Source: Pyrinomonadaceae bacterium
GTDB lineage: Bacteria; Acidobacteriota; Blastocatellia; Pyrinomonadales; Pyrinomonadaceae
Direction: 5' to 3'
DNA length: 44,881 nucleotides
NCBI GenBank assembly: GCA_014534425.1
Contig: JACVRN010000031.1
Span: forward strand, 1 to 44,881
Positions 9,652-18,947 of this stretch are shown here, piece by piece; the first letter of the stretch is position 1, and each line of letters starts with the position of its first letter. The translations under genes were made by a program, and so were the position numbers. Below the pieces are notes generated by a model. That model did not search any database. It was given only the letters and a program-made list of their open reading frames with translations, and had not been told where the DNA came from.

Positions 9652-11229
9652 TTATCTTCCCGCTTGTGTCTTGCCCACCTGCTGAACAAACGTTGCGATT
9701 GTCTCATCTGCCAGCCTCGGCTGATCTTCCAGGACTAGCATTCTCGCATTCGGAATCTTCACAAGTTCAAGCTTGGGGTGTCTGGGGGCTAAAGTGTCCC
9801 ATGAACCGATGATTGCCGTTTTCGCAAAGCTATTTAGCGGGTCGGCGAGGAACTTCTCGTCGAATGTAGGTATTAGCGCCAACACCGGCACCTGTAATCT
9901 GTCAAGGGCGCTTGCGACATCCGAAGCCCAGAACTCGCAGAGATAACGAATTTTGACAGGGAGCGGCGCGGCCTCAATCTCAAGCCATGCCTTCTGCCCC
10001 CTTGAAAGGTCGCTGCTCAACATCTCTGGCCGGAAGTCATTGCTGTTCCATGTTTCGGGCGTGACGTACTTGAACCATTTGGCCGCCCAACTCTCTTCTA
10101 CGAAAACGGCGCGCTCAAGAGAAGTGATTGGACTCTTTCTCGTGGGGTCTTTAGTGGACGGGAAGAATTGCACCAGATTAGTTCCGACGAGAACTACGCC
10201 GCCGATTTCGTCAGGATGTTCAATCGCAAGTTCCATCGCCGCTATAGTCCCCGGCCAGCGTTCCGCGACAATCATCGGCTTGACCATCTTTTCCCTACGA
10301 ATCAGATTAAGGATGTCTCGCTCAAGTAGTCGAGTCCAAGTGAGTTCAGCGAGCCTCGGCCCATTGGCGGGCGCAGGACGTGCAGGCGTTCCGTTAATGC
10401 CCGGCGGCGTCACAATATAGAATTTGTATCGGGATTGATTCCGGGCGATGAAGCCGTCAAAGGAGGTTAAGCCCGAATACACGCCGGGAACCAGAATCAA
10501 CGGCTGCCTGCCACGCCCTTTCTTTGCGATAAGAGGTGGCTTAGCCTGCGGCAGAGTTTTGTAGTCAGAGGGAAATTCGAAATTGTTGCGGCTCACGTCT
10601 ATCTCACGAAGTCCTTGCCTGGGCCTTTCTGCCGAGAGGTCTATGGTGGCCGCTCCCGCATTCGGAACGTCATCATTCCATTGCTGGTTGGAACCGACAG
10701 CCGCAATCACATTCATCTTCAACTTGTCTGTGACATCCGTGCGCTTGACACCAATTATGAGCGCGTCACCCTCAACCCGGATTTGCAGATTGTTCTGCAT
10801 CAGATTATTAATCTGTTTCGCCTTGACTCCCGCCGCGTCGCCAACCCCCATCGTCCCCTGATAGCCATTCGCGTCGCGCGTTACCCATGCAGTCACCAGC
10901 CTGTCGAATTTGAAATTCTTGTTCCCGCCCCACCAATTCATCTTGGCCGCCTCGTCGCCGCCCGTATCGAACACCAGATTGATGCCGAATGCCTGCTCAT
11001 TCGGCAGGCCATAGAGGCTTACGCGGAACCATAAGAAGTCCTGCTCTTTATCGTAGCGATATGAGAGTTGCGCGGCATCGGCAAGCTGTGGGTCGCGGGC
11101 ATCGCCTTTGAGGTCGAAACCCAACACAGTCCAAACCTGCGCGGCGGCGCTGGCCGATGCGAGCACGATGAAAGCCAGGAGCAACGCGCTCTTTGAAATT
11201 AGATGTAACAGTCGTTGATTGTTCATCAT
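9652..11229 (-). CDS. Secreted alpha/beta-hydrolase-fold protein with N-terminal DOMON/CBM9-like domain, nucleophile missing
   Basis: A 525-aa protein starting at tandem ATGs at 11229/11226, preceded by GAGG at 6 bases. Residues 1-31 are a signal peptide ending ASAAAQ. Residues 32-205 look like a beta-sandwich of DOMON/CBM9 type (LWFRVSLYGLPNEQAFGINL, then a Trp/Lys-rich strand). Residues 235-525 have the alpha/beta-hydrolase layout: PLILVPGVYSG oxyanion strand, YKFYIVTPPGING, and a nucleophile elbow reading VAERWPGT (about 321-328) instead of GxSxG, so Arg324 stands where Ser should be. A late 'VPVLALIPTFDEKFLADP' strand with acidic residues is kept. The fold is therefore retained while classical esterase chemistry looks lost. 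It lies 35 bp downstream of a second such gene and probably shares its operon. Confidence 0.75.
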   Translation of the reverse strand: MMNNQRLLHLISKSALLLAFIVLASASAAAQVWTVLGFDLKGDARDPQLADAAQLSYRYDKEQDFLWFRVSLYGLPNEQAFGINLVFDTGGDEAAKMNWWGGNKNFKFDRLVTAWVTRDANGYQGTMGVGDAAGVKAKQINNLMQNNLQIRVEGDALIIGVKRTDVTDKLKMNVIAAVGSNQQWNDDVPNAGAATIDLSAERPRQGLREIDVSRNNFEFPSDYKTLPQAKPPLIAKKGRGRQPLILVPGVYSGLTSFDGFIARNQSRYKFYIVTPPGINGTPARPAPANGPRLAELTWTRLLERDILNLIRREKMVKPMIVAERWPGTIAAMELAIEHPDEIGGVVLVGTNLVQFFPSTKDPTRKSPITSLERAVFVEESWAAKWFKYVTPETWNSNDFRPEMLSSDLSRGQKAWLEIEAAPLPVKIRYLCEFWASDVASALDRLQVPVLALIPTFDEKFLADPLNSFAKTAIIGSWDTLAPRHPKLELVKIPNARMLVLEDQPRLADETIATFVQQVGKTQAGR

Positions 11230-11264
11230 AGCAATCCTCAATTCGTAGGTCGCGCAAATCTGCA

Positions 11265-12623
11265 CTATGCTACGAAGCGGTCGCGGCTGACTCTTGTGCG
11301 GCACGCGAGGGCGAGGCCGGACAGGAAGTTACTCAAAGCGCGATCGAACTCTACAGGGTTATCTTCGCTGATAAAGGAACGCGTGTCGGCGAAGGTGACA
11401 AGGGTCAACGGAATTGAAGGGTAAAGACGTTTAATCTCCGCCCACTGCGTCGCGCCTATAGCTCTTCTCGCCTGCGGAGACTCGCTATCGGGCAGCGCAC
11501 TCATAGCCAACGTCGGCACCGAAAGGCGCGCTAAATCTTCGGTCAGGTCGGTCGTCAGAATCTCTGCGCCGTAGCGGACACCGCGCAGGTAGAAGCCGCC
11601 AGCCAGGGCTTCAAGCGACCATTGCTTTGACAGGGCTTCATTCTTCACCGCGAACGCCATCCAGTTCTTCACTACAGGGTGTGTGCTTTTGGGGTCGTCC
11701 AGGAGCTTCTTAATTTCTGCGCGGTCGCGTGGAACGTCCGCCGACGGGAATAATTGCGGTGTCGGGGCGTACGTTTTGACCAAAGCCATACGCTCCTGAA
11801 GTGTCGCCGGACGATCGGGCGAAGCTGGCGAACGCAGGGGCACGTTAACCTGCGCGTCCACCAGAACCGCCGCGCGCACCCTTTCCGGCTTCAGCAGCGC
11901 CAGGCGCGCCGCAAAGTAGCCGCCCATGGCGGTTCCAACCACGACGATTTTGCCCTGCGAAATCTTCTCGACGAGCCGCAGTAGCGACTGCTCTATATTG
12001 TTCAGCCACGGGCGGCGCGAGATGTCGAAGGTTTCCGGCCACGGCTGCGGACGGGCAAGCCCAGCGCCGGGCAGTGTGACCACATGCATGGTGTAGCGCT
12101 CTTTGTTCCGCTCGACGAAGGAGCGGTAAAGCTCTCGTCCGTCAATGCCTGCGCCCGCTATGAGGAGCATAGGCAGTGGCCCGCGCCCGCTCTTCTCTAC
12201 ATGTATGTAGTCGCCTGAGACGGGGCCTCTAGGCTCCGGCAATCTCAAGTCCAGCCGCGCGCCGTTCTGAACAGAGGTGGCCGCCGCTTGGGCAAGCCCC
12301 GTCACGGCCTGCGTTACGTTGCTCGAATCCACTCCATGCAGCGCTCTATATTGGATGAACAGGTCACGAAAGGCAGTCGTGCGCTCATCCACCGAGAGGC
12401 CGGGCTTTGCAGCGCGGCTCCATAAATCAACCATCGTGTCCAGGTCAGCCTGAGTGACCTTCTCAAGCCCCACATACTTGAGCAGTTTCGTCATACGGTT
12501 GCGAATCATTTCGCGCGACTCGCCATCCTGCGCCGATTGCGCCAGTGCGACGGAAGAAATCCGTGACGGGGCGATAGAGATGGCAAGCGAGAGCAAGAGG
12601 ACTGCGGTAGCTGCTTTCTTCAC
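11265..12623 (-). CDS. Secreted alpha/beta-hydrolase-fold protein, nucleophile Ser replaced by Ala
   Basis: A 452-aa protein with a signal peptide (residues 1-29, ending ALAQ) and a helical N-terminal region (30-120). The alpha/beta-hydrolase domain starts at LPMLLIAGAGIDG (about 150), followed by MHVVTLPGAGLARP and the elbow VVVGTAMGGYFAAR. The usual GxSxG is GTAMG, with Ala232 in the nucleophile position. Later strands (VRAAVLVDAQ, VPTLAMSALPDSES) fit the fold. It lies 184 bp downstream of a LytTR response regulator and 35 bp upstream of a second hydrolase-fold gene with a different loss at the same site. A role as binding or sensing protein rather than enzyme is an inference. Alternatively the catalytic Ser comes from another loop. 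Confidence 0.75.
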   Translation of the reverse strand: MKKAATAVLLLSLAISIAPSRISSVALAQSAQDGESREMIRNRMTKLLKYVGLEKVTQADLDTMVDLWSRAAKPGLSVDERTTAFRDLFIQYRALHGVDSSNVTQAVTGLAQAAATSVQNGARLDLRLPEPRGPVSGDYIHVEKSGRGPLPMLLIAGAGIDGRELYRSFVERNKERYTMHVVTLPGAGLARPQPWPETFDISRRPWLNNIEQSLLRLVEKISQGKIVVVGTAMGGYFAARLALLKPERVRAAVLVDAQVNVPLRSPASPDRPATLQERMALVKTYAPTPQLFPSADVPRDRAEIKKLLDDPKSTHPVVKNWMAFAVKNEALSKQWSLEALAGGFYLRGVRYGAEILTTDLTEDLARLSVPTLAMSALPDSESPQARRAIGATQWAEIKRLYPSIPLTLVTFADTRSFISEDNPVEFDRALSNFLSGLALACRTRVSRDRFVA

Positions 12624-12807
12624 TTCTCAATCTCCTATAGCTGGCGTGAGCTTGCGGCTCATCAAATAAAGAGCGTAGCTGCCCTGGACAGGAGATGTTA
12701 TGGATGTGAAGGAAAGCTGGACAAAAGAAATGCAACCGGGGCACAGGATGGTGCAATGAAGGCGTGGATTTCTGCAACTAGCGGCTGTCTGGAAATTGAC
12801 CTTGACA

Positions 12808-13614
12808 TCAGGCCAGATGTTCGAGGAGCGTTTCCAGACGCTGGCGATAGCGACGGCTCACTTTCAACTCCGTGCCGTCCTCCAGCACGACCAGGCACTC
12901 GCCGTTGAACCAGTCCTTCAAACGCCGAATGCGGTTCAGGTTGACCACCGCCGAGCGGTGAATCCGCACGAATGCTCTAGGGTCAAGCTTCGCCTCTATG
13001 CAGCCGAGATTGCCGCGCAGCAAATATGACTTTTGGCCCACGTGAATCTTAGTGTAGTAGCCGACCGCTTGCAGCCAAGCCACCTCGTCTGCCGGGACGA
13101 AATTAATCTCGCCGCCCGCTTTGATGAAGAACCGTCTTAAAGGCTCACTCGGCTGTGGCGTTTGGCCCTTCTCTTCAACCTGGCCCGCTTTCTGGTAGTG
13201 CTCAATGAGAGCTAAAAGTCGCTGGCTGAACTCCGTGCTGCGGCGCTCGCGGTGCTGTCCCTTGGCGCGCTCCAGCGCCTGGTAGAAGCGCTCGTTCGAG
13301 AAGGGCTTTAGCAAGTAGTCGAGCGCATTGACCTCGAAGGCACGCACGGCGTAGTTGTCCCAAGCGGTGATGAAAATCAGTATGGGAGGATGCTCAAGGT
13401 TGATTGCCTCCAAGACCTCGAAGCCGTTCCCGTGCGGCATCTGCACGTCAAGAAGAACCAAGTCCGGTGCGAGCCTTTCGATACTCTCGACCGCAGCCTG
13501 GCCGTCGCCGCACTCGCCTACGACCTCCAATTCCGCGTCCTTAGCAAGCAGCGTACGGATGCCCTTCCTGGCGTTCATCTCGTCGTCAACGATTAACGCT
13601 CTTATTTTTTCCAT
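12808..13614 (-). CDS. LytTR family response regulator
   Basis: A 268-aa regulator. The receiver domain has DD at residues 10-11, phospho-acceptor Asp56 in LVLLDVQMP, Thr in FITAWDN and Lys in YLLKPFS. A basic linker (about 118-160) leads to a LytTR DNA-binding domain with FIKAGGEINFVPADEVAWLQ, RIHRSAVVNLNRIRRLK and LKVSRRYRQRLE. It overlaps the end of the histidine kinase gene by 29 bp. It is clearly a paralogue in type of the 6138-6905 regulator, but the spacer and linker differ. The two secreted hydrolase-fold genes follow on the same strand and are candidate members or targets of this system. Confidence 0.93.
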   Translation of the reverse strand: MEKIRALIVDDEMNARKGIRTLLAKDAELEVVGECGDGQAAVESIERLAPDLVLLDVQMPHGNGFEVLEAINLEHPPILIFITAWDNYAVRAFEVNALDYLLKPFSNERFYQALERAKGQHRERRSTEFSQRLLALIEHYQKAGQVEEKGQTPQPSEPLRRFFIKAGGEINFVPADEVAWLQAVGYYTKIHVGQKSYLLRGNLGCIEAKLDPRAFVRIHRSAVVNLNRIRRLKDWFNGECLVVLEDGTELKVSRRYRQRLETLLEHLA

Positions 13615-14794
13615 CGCTCTCTGCTCCCAGATGAAATGGAATTCTCAGGCTAGCCACAGCCCCCTTCGGCTCAAGGTTCCGAATCGAGAACTCCTGACGG
13701 CTGCCGTAAAGCTGTTCCAGGCGCGAGCGCACGTTCCTGAGACCGATGCCGACGGCTGCATCAGGCTCGAAGCCCGACGGAAGTCCCGGCCCGTCGTCTT
13801 CTACGGATAACTCAAGCCAGCCATCCTCGCGCCGCGCAACGATACGTACCAGTCCTGAAGAGGACGACCTAGCGACGCCATGGCGGATTGCATTCTCGAC
13901 CAACGGCTGTAAGATCAGATTCGGAACCTCTGCCGCAAGCAGTTCCTCCGGCACATCCACCTCGACCCGTAGCCTGTCGGGAAAGCGAAACTCTTCAATC
14001 GCAAGATACCTTCGGACGAAATTGAGTTCAGTTGCGAGCGGGACTTCCTGCTCGGAGTTGCCGCTCAGCGACGAGCGCAGCAGGTCGCCGATTCCAGCGA
14101 CCATCTCGACCGCCTGAATGCTCTCATTGTTACGCACAAGCATGGCGACGGTGTTCAGCGCGTTGAAGAGAAAGTGAGGCTGGATTTGCGTCCTTAAAGC
14201 TTCAAGGCGCGCCAGATTAAGCTCCGTCTCCAACTCCCTGGACTTTATCTCCCGCTCAAGATATTTGTGGTACGAATCCCGCGCGATGCCGGTTCCCAGG
14301 ATTGCCCAGTAAAGGATCAACTCAACGTAGAGGTAAGCGCGCACGACCCGGCCAAAGCCGACGTAAAAGGTTGTCAGCGTTCCGGCACGATTCGGGATGA
14401 AGAACGCGCCCAAGCCTGCAAGGAGCGCGATGTGCAACAGGCCGAGCAGGATTGAGAGCGTGAAGTGGCTCAGTATCGCGCAGCCCAGCCTCCCTCGGCT
14501 GAGCGGTATTCTTTCGCTGAGATGAAAGATGAGCGGCGTCAGGAGCGCCCAGTAAGACCAGATGACGAGCGACCAGAACAGGGACTCTGGAAAACTGGCT
14601 GGCGAAGAGCTCTGAAGGCTGTCGGCATATCTCTGGCTCGCGCTGATAAGTGACAGCACGAGCCAAACGGCTATGACACCGAGCGCCCAGGTGCGGCGGG
14701 AGGAGCCTGTTAGCTTCTCCGAAGTAATCTCAGTGCTCTTCACACTCTCTACCGGAAATGGCCGTCTTACTCGATTATGCATTGCAAAAATCAT
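13586..14794 (-). CDS. LytS/YehU-type sensor histidine kinase
   Basis: A 402-aa membrane sensor kinase. Hydrophobic helices lie at about 36-52, 72-92, 104-132 and 150-170, with short loops. A coiled coil (175-200) leads to the His_kinase domain with H-box QIQPHFLFNALNTV (phospho-His207), N-box QPLVENAIRHG and G-box DDGPGLP, ending in a short basic tail. The first ATG (14794) is used; Met5 (14782) is an equally possible start, and neither has a good Shine-Dalgarno sequence. It is cotranscribed with the overlapping LytTR regulator. The gene faces away from rsgA, and their 5' ends are separated by 374 bp. Confidence 0.92.
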   Translation of the reverse strand: MIFAMHNRVRRPFPVESVKSTEITSEKLTGSSRRTWALGVIAVWLVLSLISASQRYADSLQSSSPASFPESLFWSLVIWSYWALLTPLIFHLSERIPLSRGRLGCAILSHFTLSILLGLLHIALLAGLGAFFIPNRAGTLTTFYVGFGRVVRAYLYVELILYWAILGTGIARDSYHKYLEREIKSRELETELNLARLEALRTQIQPHFLFNALNTVAMLVRNNESIQAVEMVAGIGDLLRSSLSGNSEQEVPLATELNFVRRYLAIEEFRFPDRLRVEVDVPEELLAAEVPNLILQPLVENAIRHGVARSSSSGLVRIVARREDGWLELSVEDDGPGLPSGFEPDAAVGIGLRNVRSRLEQLYGSRQEFSIRNLEPKGAVASLRIPFHLGAESDGKNKSVNR

Positions 14795-15168
14795 ATTCTG
14801 CCAGGTTGTTCAATGCCAAGAGCTTTGTGTATATCTGAATCAGAGGTTGCTTCCGAACGCATTTCCTGTGTACGATATAAAGCAATCCTGGCTGGCAGTA
14901 AAAGGAAGTCAAAAGCTAGCTATTCGGAATGGAATTACTACTTAGTCCTGAAGTGCCTATGACTGTCCTCTAAAAAATGAGTTGCTCAGATCGGCGTGAG
15001 CTACAGGCATAATCTTGATTGATCCTGGCCTGTGAGTTTATCTGCGCCTCGGACTGCTGCATCTCATACGCTCCTGCAACCCCGTCACAATCTATCACCA
15101 AAACGCCTGACCGGCACGACTCTTCGTCTCTTGAGGTGCCTGCGTGCTCAATTCTGGAGAAACCGACA
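14795..15168. other. Divergent intergenic region, histidine kinase / rsgA
   Basis: 374 bp between the divergent starts of the sensor kinase and rsgA. It must hold both promoters, but no hexamer pair with good spacing stands out. An extended open frame continues upstream of rsgA from TTG 15019, yet its residues do not look like an RsgA N-terminus. I see no RNA gene or repeat. Confidence 0.5.
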
Positions 15169-16254
15169 ATGAATTTTAATGCTTATCATCTACCAGTTCT
15201 GGGCTGGGGTGATTTTTTTGAAGATAGTTTCCAACCTTACGCCGAAAGCGGCTATGAGGCTGCCCGCGTTGCGCTCGAATACAACCACCTCTACCGCCTC
15301 TATAGCGAGCGTGGAGAGTTGCTAGCTGAAATGGCCGGTAAGCTTCGGCACGAGGCCACCACCCGAGAAGCCTTGCCCGCAGTCGGCGACTGGGTCGTGA
15401 TTCGACTGCGCCCGGAAGGTGGCAGGGCGACTATTCATGCAGTCTTGCCGCGTAGGAGTAAGTTCACACGTAAGGCAGCCGGAGAGCTTATAGAACAGCA
15501 GATCGTCGGGACTAACATCGACACGGTCTTTCTGGTCACATCGCTCAATCAAGACTTTAACCCGCGCAGGATTGAACGGTACTTGATAGTCGCTTGGGAG
15601 GGCGGCGCTAATCCGGTTATCGTGCTGAGCAAGGCCGACCTCTGCGATGAGGTCGAGGACAGGGTTGCGGAAATTCAAAGGGTGGCGAAGGGCGTTCCTG
15701 TCCACGCCGTCAGCGTCGTCAACGAAGAAGGACTAGATAAGTTGGCGCAATATATCCAGGTGGGGCAGACAGTGGCTCTCTTAGGCTCGTCCGGGGTGGG
15801 AAAATCAACTCTGATTAATCATCTTGCGGGCCACGCGCTGCAAAGAATACGAGAGGTGCGCGAGCACGACGGGCGCGGACGGCATACGACTACGCATCGC
15901 CAGTTGCTCTTGCTGCCGCAGGGAGGGCTTGTACTGGATACGCCTGGGATGCGCGAGCTTCAACTCTGGGAGGGTGACGCAAGTCTTCACCAAGGCTTCG
16001 ATGACATTGAAGCTTTGGCTCGTAGTTGTTACTTCAGCGATTGCCAGCACAGTGTCGAGCCACAATGCGCCGTGCGCGAGGCTTTGGCCGAAGGAACGAT
16101 TGATGCCGCCAGGTATCAAAGCTATGAGAAGCTGCAAAAGGAGTTGAAGCACATGGCCCGCAAGCGGGATGTTAGTGCTCAGTTAGCAGAAAAGAAGAAG
16201 TGGAAGCAACTCACGCGCCTGGCAAACCGTAGGGCAGAGATGAAGCGTAAGTAA
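15169..16254 (+). CDS. rsgA: Ribosome small-subunit-dependent GTPase A
   Basis: A 361-aa circularly permuted GTPase that matures the 30S subunit. The order of motifs is diagnostic: OB-fold N-terminal domain (AVGDWVVIRL near 71-80), then G4 LSKAD (153-157), G1 GSSGVGKST (206-214), G2 TTTH (240-243), G3 DTPG (257-260), and a C-terminal zinc-binding segment with Cys287, Cys292, His294 and Cys300. The C-terminal tail is Lys/Arg-rich, as expected for rRNA contact. The ATG at 15169 is chosen because GGAG lies nine bases upstream and the protein length matches the family. It is a housekeeping-type gene, though many bacteria carry an extra copy. This one lies inside the candidate island, so a second copy elsewhere in the genome is possible. 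Confidence 0.93.
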   Translation: MNFNAYHLPVLGWGDFFEDSFQPYAESGYEAARVALEYNHLYRLYSERGELLAEMAGKLRHEATTREALPAVGDWVVIRLRPEGGRATIHAVLPRRSKFTRKAAGELIEQQIVGTNIDTVFLVTSLNQDFNPRRIERYLIVAWEGGANPVIVLSKADLCDEVEDRVAEIQRVAKGVPVHAVSVVNEEGLDKLAQYIQVGQTVALLGSSGVGKSTLINHLAGHALQRIREVREHDGRGRHTTTHRQLLLLPQGGLVLDTPGMRELQLWEGDASLHQGFDDIEALARSCYFSDCQHSVEPQCAVREALAEGTIDAARYQSYEKLQKELKHMARKRDVSAQLAEKKKWKQLTRLANRRAEMKRK

Positions 16255-16354
16255 GAGCGATTGTTTCACGAGCGTAGATGATTGTCATTGTCTTGCACGA
16301 AACATCAAAGACAGTCTATCTTTCCGGGCAGGTCTCTGTAGAGGAGCACGTCTT

Positions 16355-16600
16355 ATGCTGAAGAATGAAGATACTAAACAAGTCGCAGTAATAACCTCCG
16401 AAAAATGGTTATCTCTGATAGACGCCGGTGATTCAACAGAAAGCTGGAATCAAACCGCACGGCCTTTCAAACCGGACGGAGAATATGTCGTCTTGGAGTA
16501 CGAAACTTCTTTCGAGAGAAAGAAGGACGTTACCGAGATAGTCACTCAAATGAAGGATGCCGATGGCGAGTGGCGCGCCACGGGCTACTTAATCAGATAA
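16355..16600 (+). CDS. Short DUF4019-like protein with apparent internal deletion
   Basis: An 81-aa protein with a convincing start: GAGGAG eight bases before the ATG. The N-terminal half (AVITSEKWLSLIDAGDSTESW) and the C-terminal half (PDGEYVVLEYETSFERK, then VTQMKDADGEWRATGYLIR) match the two ends of DUF4019 proteins. The usual middle section of about 40 residues between 'SW..A..FK' and 'PDGEYV' is absent, and the two parts join in frame. No signal peptide is present. It could be a deleted relic still in frame or a genuinely short variant. It is convergent with the dehydrogenase gene that follows. Confidence 0.6.
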   Translation: MLKNEDTKQVAVITSEKWLSLIDAGDSTESWNQTARPFKPDGEYVVLEYETSFERKKDVTEIVTQMKDADGEWRATGYLIR

Positions 16601-16625
16601 GTAGAACAAGCCATACCTTAGGTTG

Positions 16626-17573
16626 TTAGGGTTTGTTCCCATGTCCCACGGTGATTACTACATTCCCCTTTTTGTGCCCTTTATCAACATACCTGTGCGC
16701 CTCTGCAATCTGTTCAAGCGGATAGCATCTGTCTATGACCGCTCTGAAATGGCCCTCTTCGATTATCTGTTTCATTCGGACAAGGTATTCGGCGCGCGGC
16801 CTGGGCATTCCGCCGTCTACCGAGGCGTACTTACCGCTCTCGGTTAGTGCCTCTTTGCACTGTACTTTTAATTTTGAGCTTTTCCTTCTTCCGACGGCGT
16901 CAAAAACAAAATCATAAAGCTCTAAGCTGCTAATAGAATCCTCTCTGGTGTAATCAATCACTTTATCTGCGCCCAGAGATTTCACTAATTCCAGATTCGC
17001 AGTGCTGCAAACGCCTGTGACCTCTGCGCCCAGGTACTTGGCAAGCTGCACTGCGGTCGTTCCATTGGCCCCGGAAGCTCCATAGACCAGCACTTTTTGT
17101 CCGCTTCGGATGTTCCCTTTGTTCATAAAATGCAACGCTATCATTGCGCCGTAAGGTACTGCGGCGGCCTCCTCGTAGCTCATCGTAGCCGGTTTGAGTG
17201 CTAGGCAGCCTGTCATCATCCCTGCTTCCGGCATACACGCGTACTCGGCATAAGCGCCGAGCCTCAGACCGGTTGAGCCGTAAACCTGATCGCCCTCCCT
17301 GAAGAGCTTTACGTCTTTGCCGACTGCTTCAACGTCTCCGGCCACGACCGCCCCCCAGATGGGTCTTCTCGGTTTTGTAAAACCCGCCGCCAGCCCCCTC
17401 CCTAGCGACATGATGATAGGCAAGTCAGAGCGGCGCATGAGGCAGTCGCTCGCCGTTACTGCTGAGGCGTAGATTTTTATGAGCACTTCATTGTTTTTCG
17501 GCGCAGGTTTTTCCACCTCTTTGAGATGAAGAACCTCCGGCGGCCCGTACCTTGTGCATACAACCGCTTTCAT
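16626..17573 (-). CDS. NAD(P)-dependent alcohol dehydrogenase / quinone reductase (MDR superfamily)
   Basis: A 315-aa medium-chain dehydrogenase/reductase. The GroES-like N-terminal domain (residues 1-125) starts MKAVVCTRYGPPEVLHL and contains GAVVAGDVEAVGKDV, as in quinone oxidoreductase-like members. The Rossmann domain has VLVYGASGANGTTAVQLAKY (about 145-165) and a strand ending CSTANLELVKSLGADKVIDY. Structural zinc cysteines are absent, and the catalytic-zinc Cys/His pattern is not obvious, which favours the zinc-independent quinone reductase group. Start ATG 17573 is preferred because GGGG lies about six bases upstream; a GTG four codons earlier is the alternative. The substrate is unknown. 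Confidence 0.88.
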   Translation of the reverse strand: MKAVVCTRYGPPEVLHLKEVEKPAPKNNEVLIKIYASAVTASDCLMRRSDLPIIMSLGRGLAAGFTKPRRPIWGAVVAGDVEAVGKDVKLFREGDQVYGSTGLRLGAYAEYACMPEAGMMTGCLALKPATMSYEEAAAVPYGAMIALHFMNKGNIRSGQKVLVYGASGANGTTAVQLAKYLGAEVTGVCSTANLELVKSLGADKVIDYTREDSISSLELYDFVFDAVGRRKSSKLKVQCKEALTESGKYASVDGGMPRPRAEYLVRMKQIIEEGHFRAVIDRCYPLEQIAEAHRYVDKGHKKGNVVITVGHGNKP

Positions 17574-17689
17574 AAGTATCCCCACAAGATTACTTTTCTT
17601 CGACCTTATTCAACACAAATCTATCCACAGCACCCCACTTTCACAATGCTAATACGGTCTCCCGGCTGTTAGGTTGCAGGACGCGTTCG

Positions 17690-18715
<1,026 letters not shown>

Positions 18716-18947
18716 CGTTCCCTCAGATTAGCAGCACCGCACGGCGAAAAGCCATGGCGAACTAAACGGACGCACTGCCGCAGGAAAACCGCGTGCCCGA
18801 CGCTCAGGCCATCGCCAGTTGATAGTCTGGAAGAAGGTAAGCGAATTATCCTTGAAGGCTGGAAGCAGGAAGCGAGTCGTGCGGGTTGAAAGATTTTCGA
18901 CGCCAATGAACTGCGGATAAGCAGTGAACGGAGACTCGGTTGTACTA

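Noticed and set aside
18716..18947. Possible C-terminal gene fragment on the minus strand (phrase TFFQTINWRWPERRA)
   Set aside because: It has protein-like composition over a short stretch, but no family match could be named and no start exists; left uncalled.
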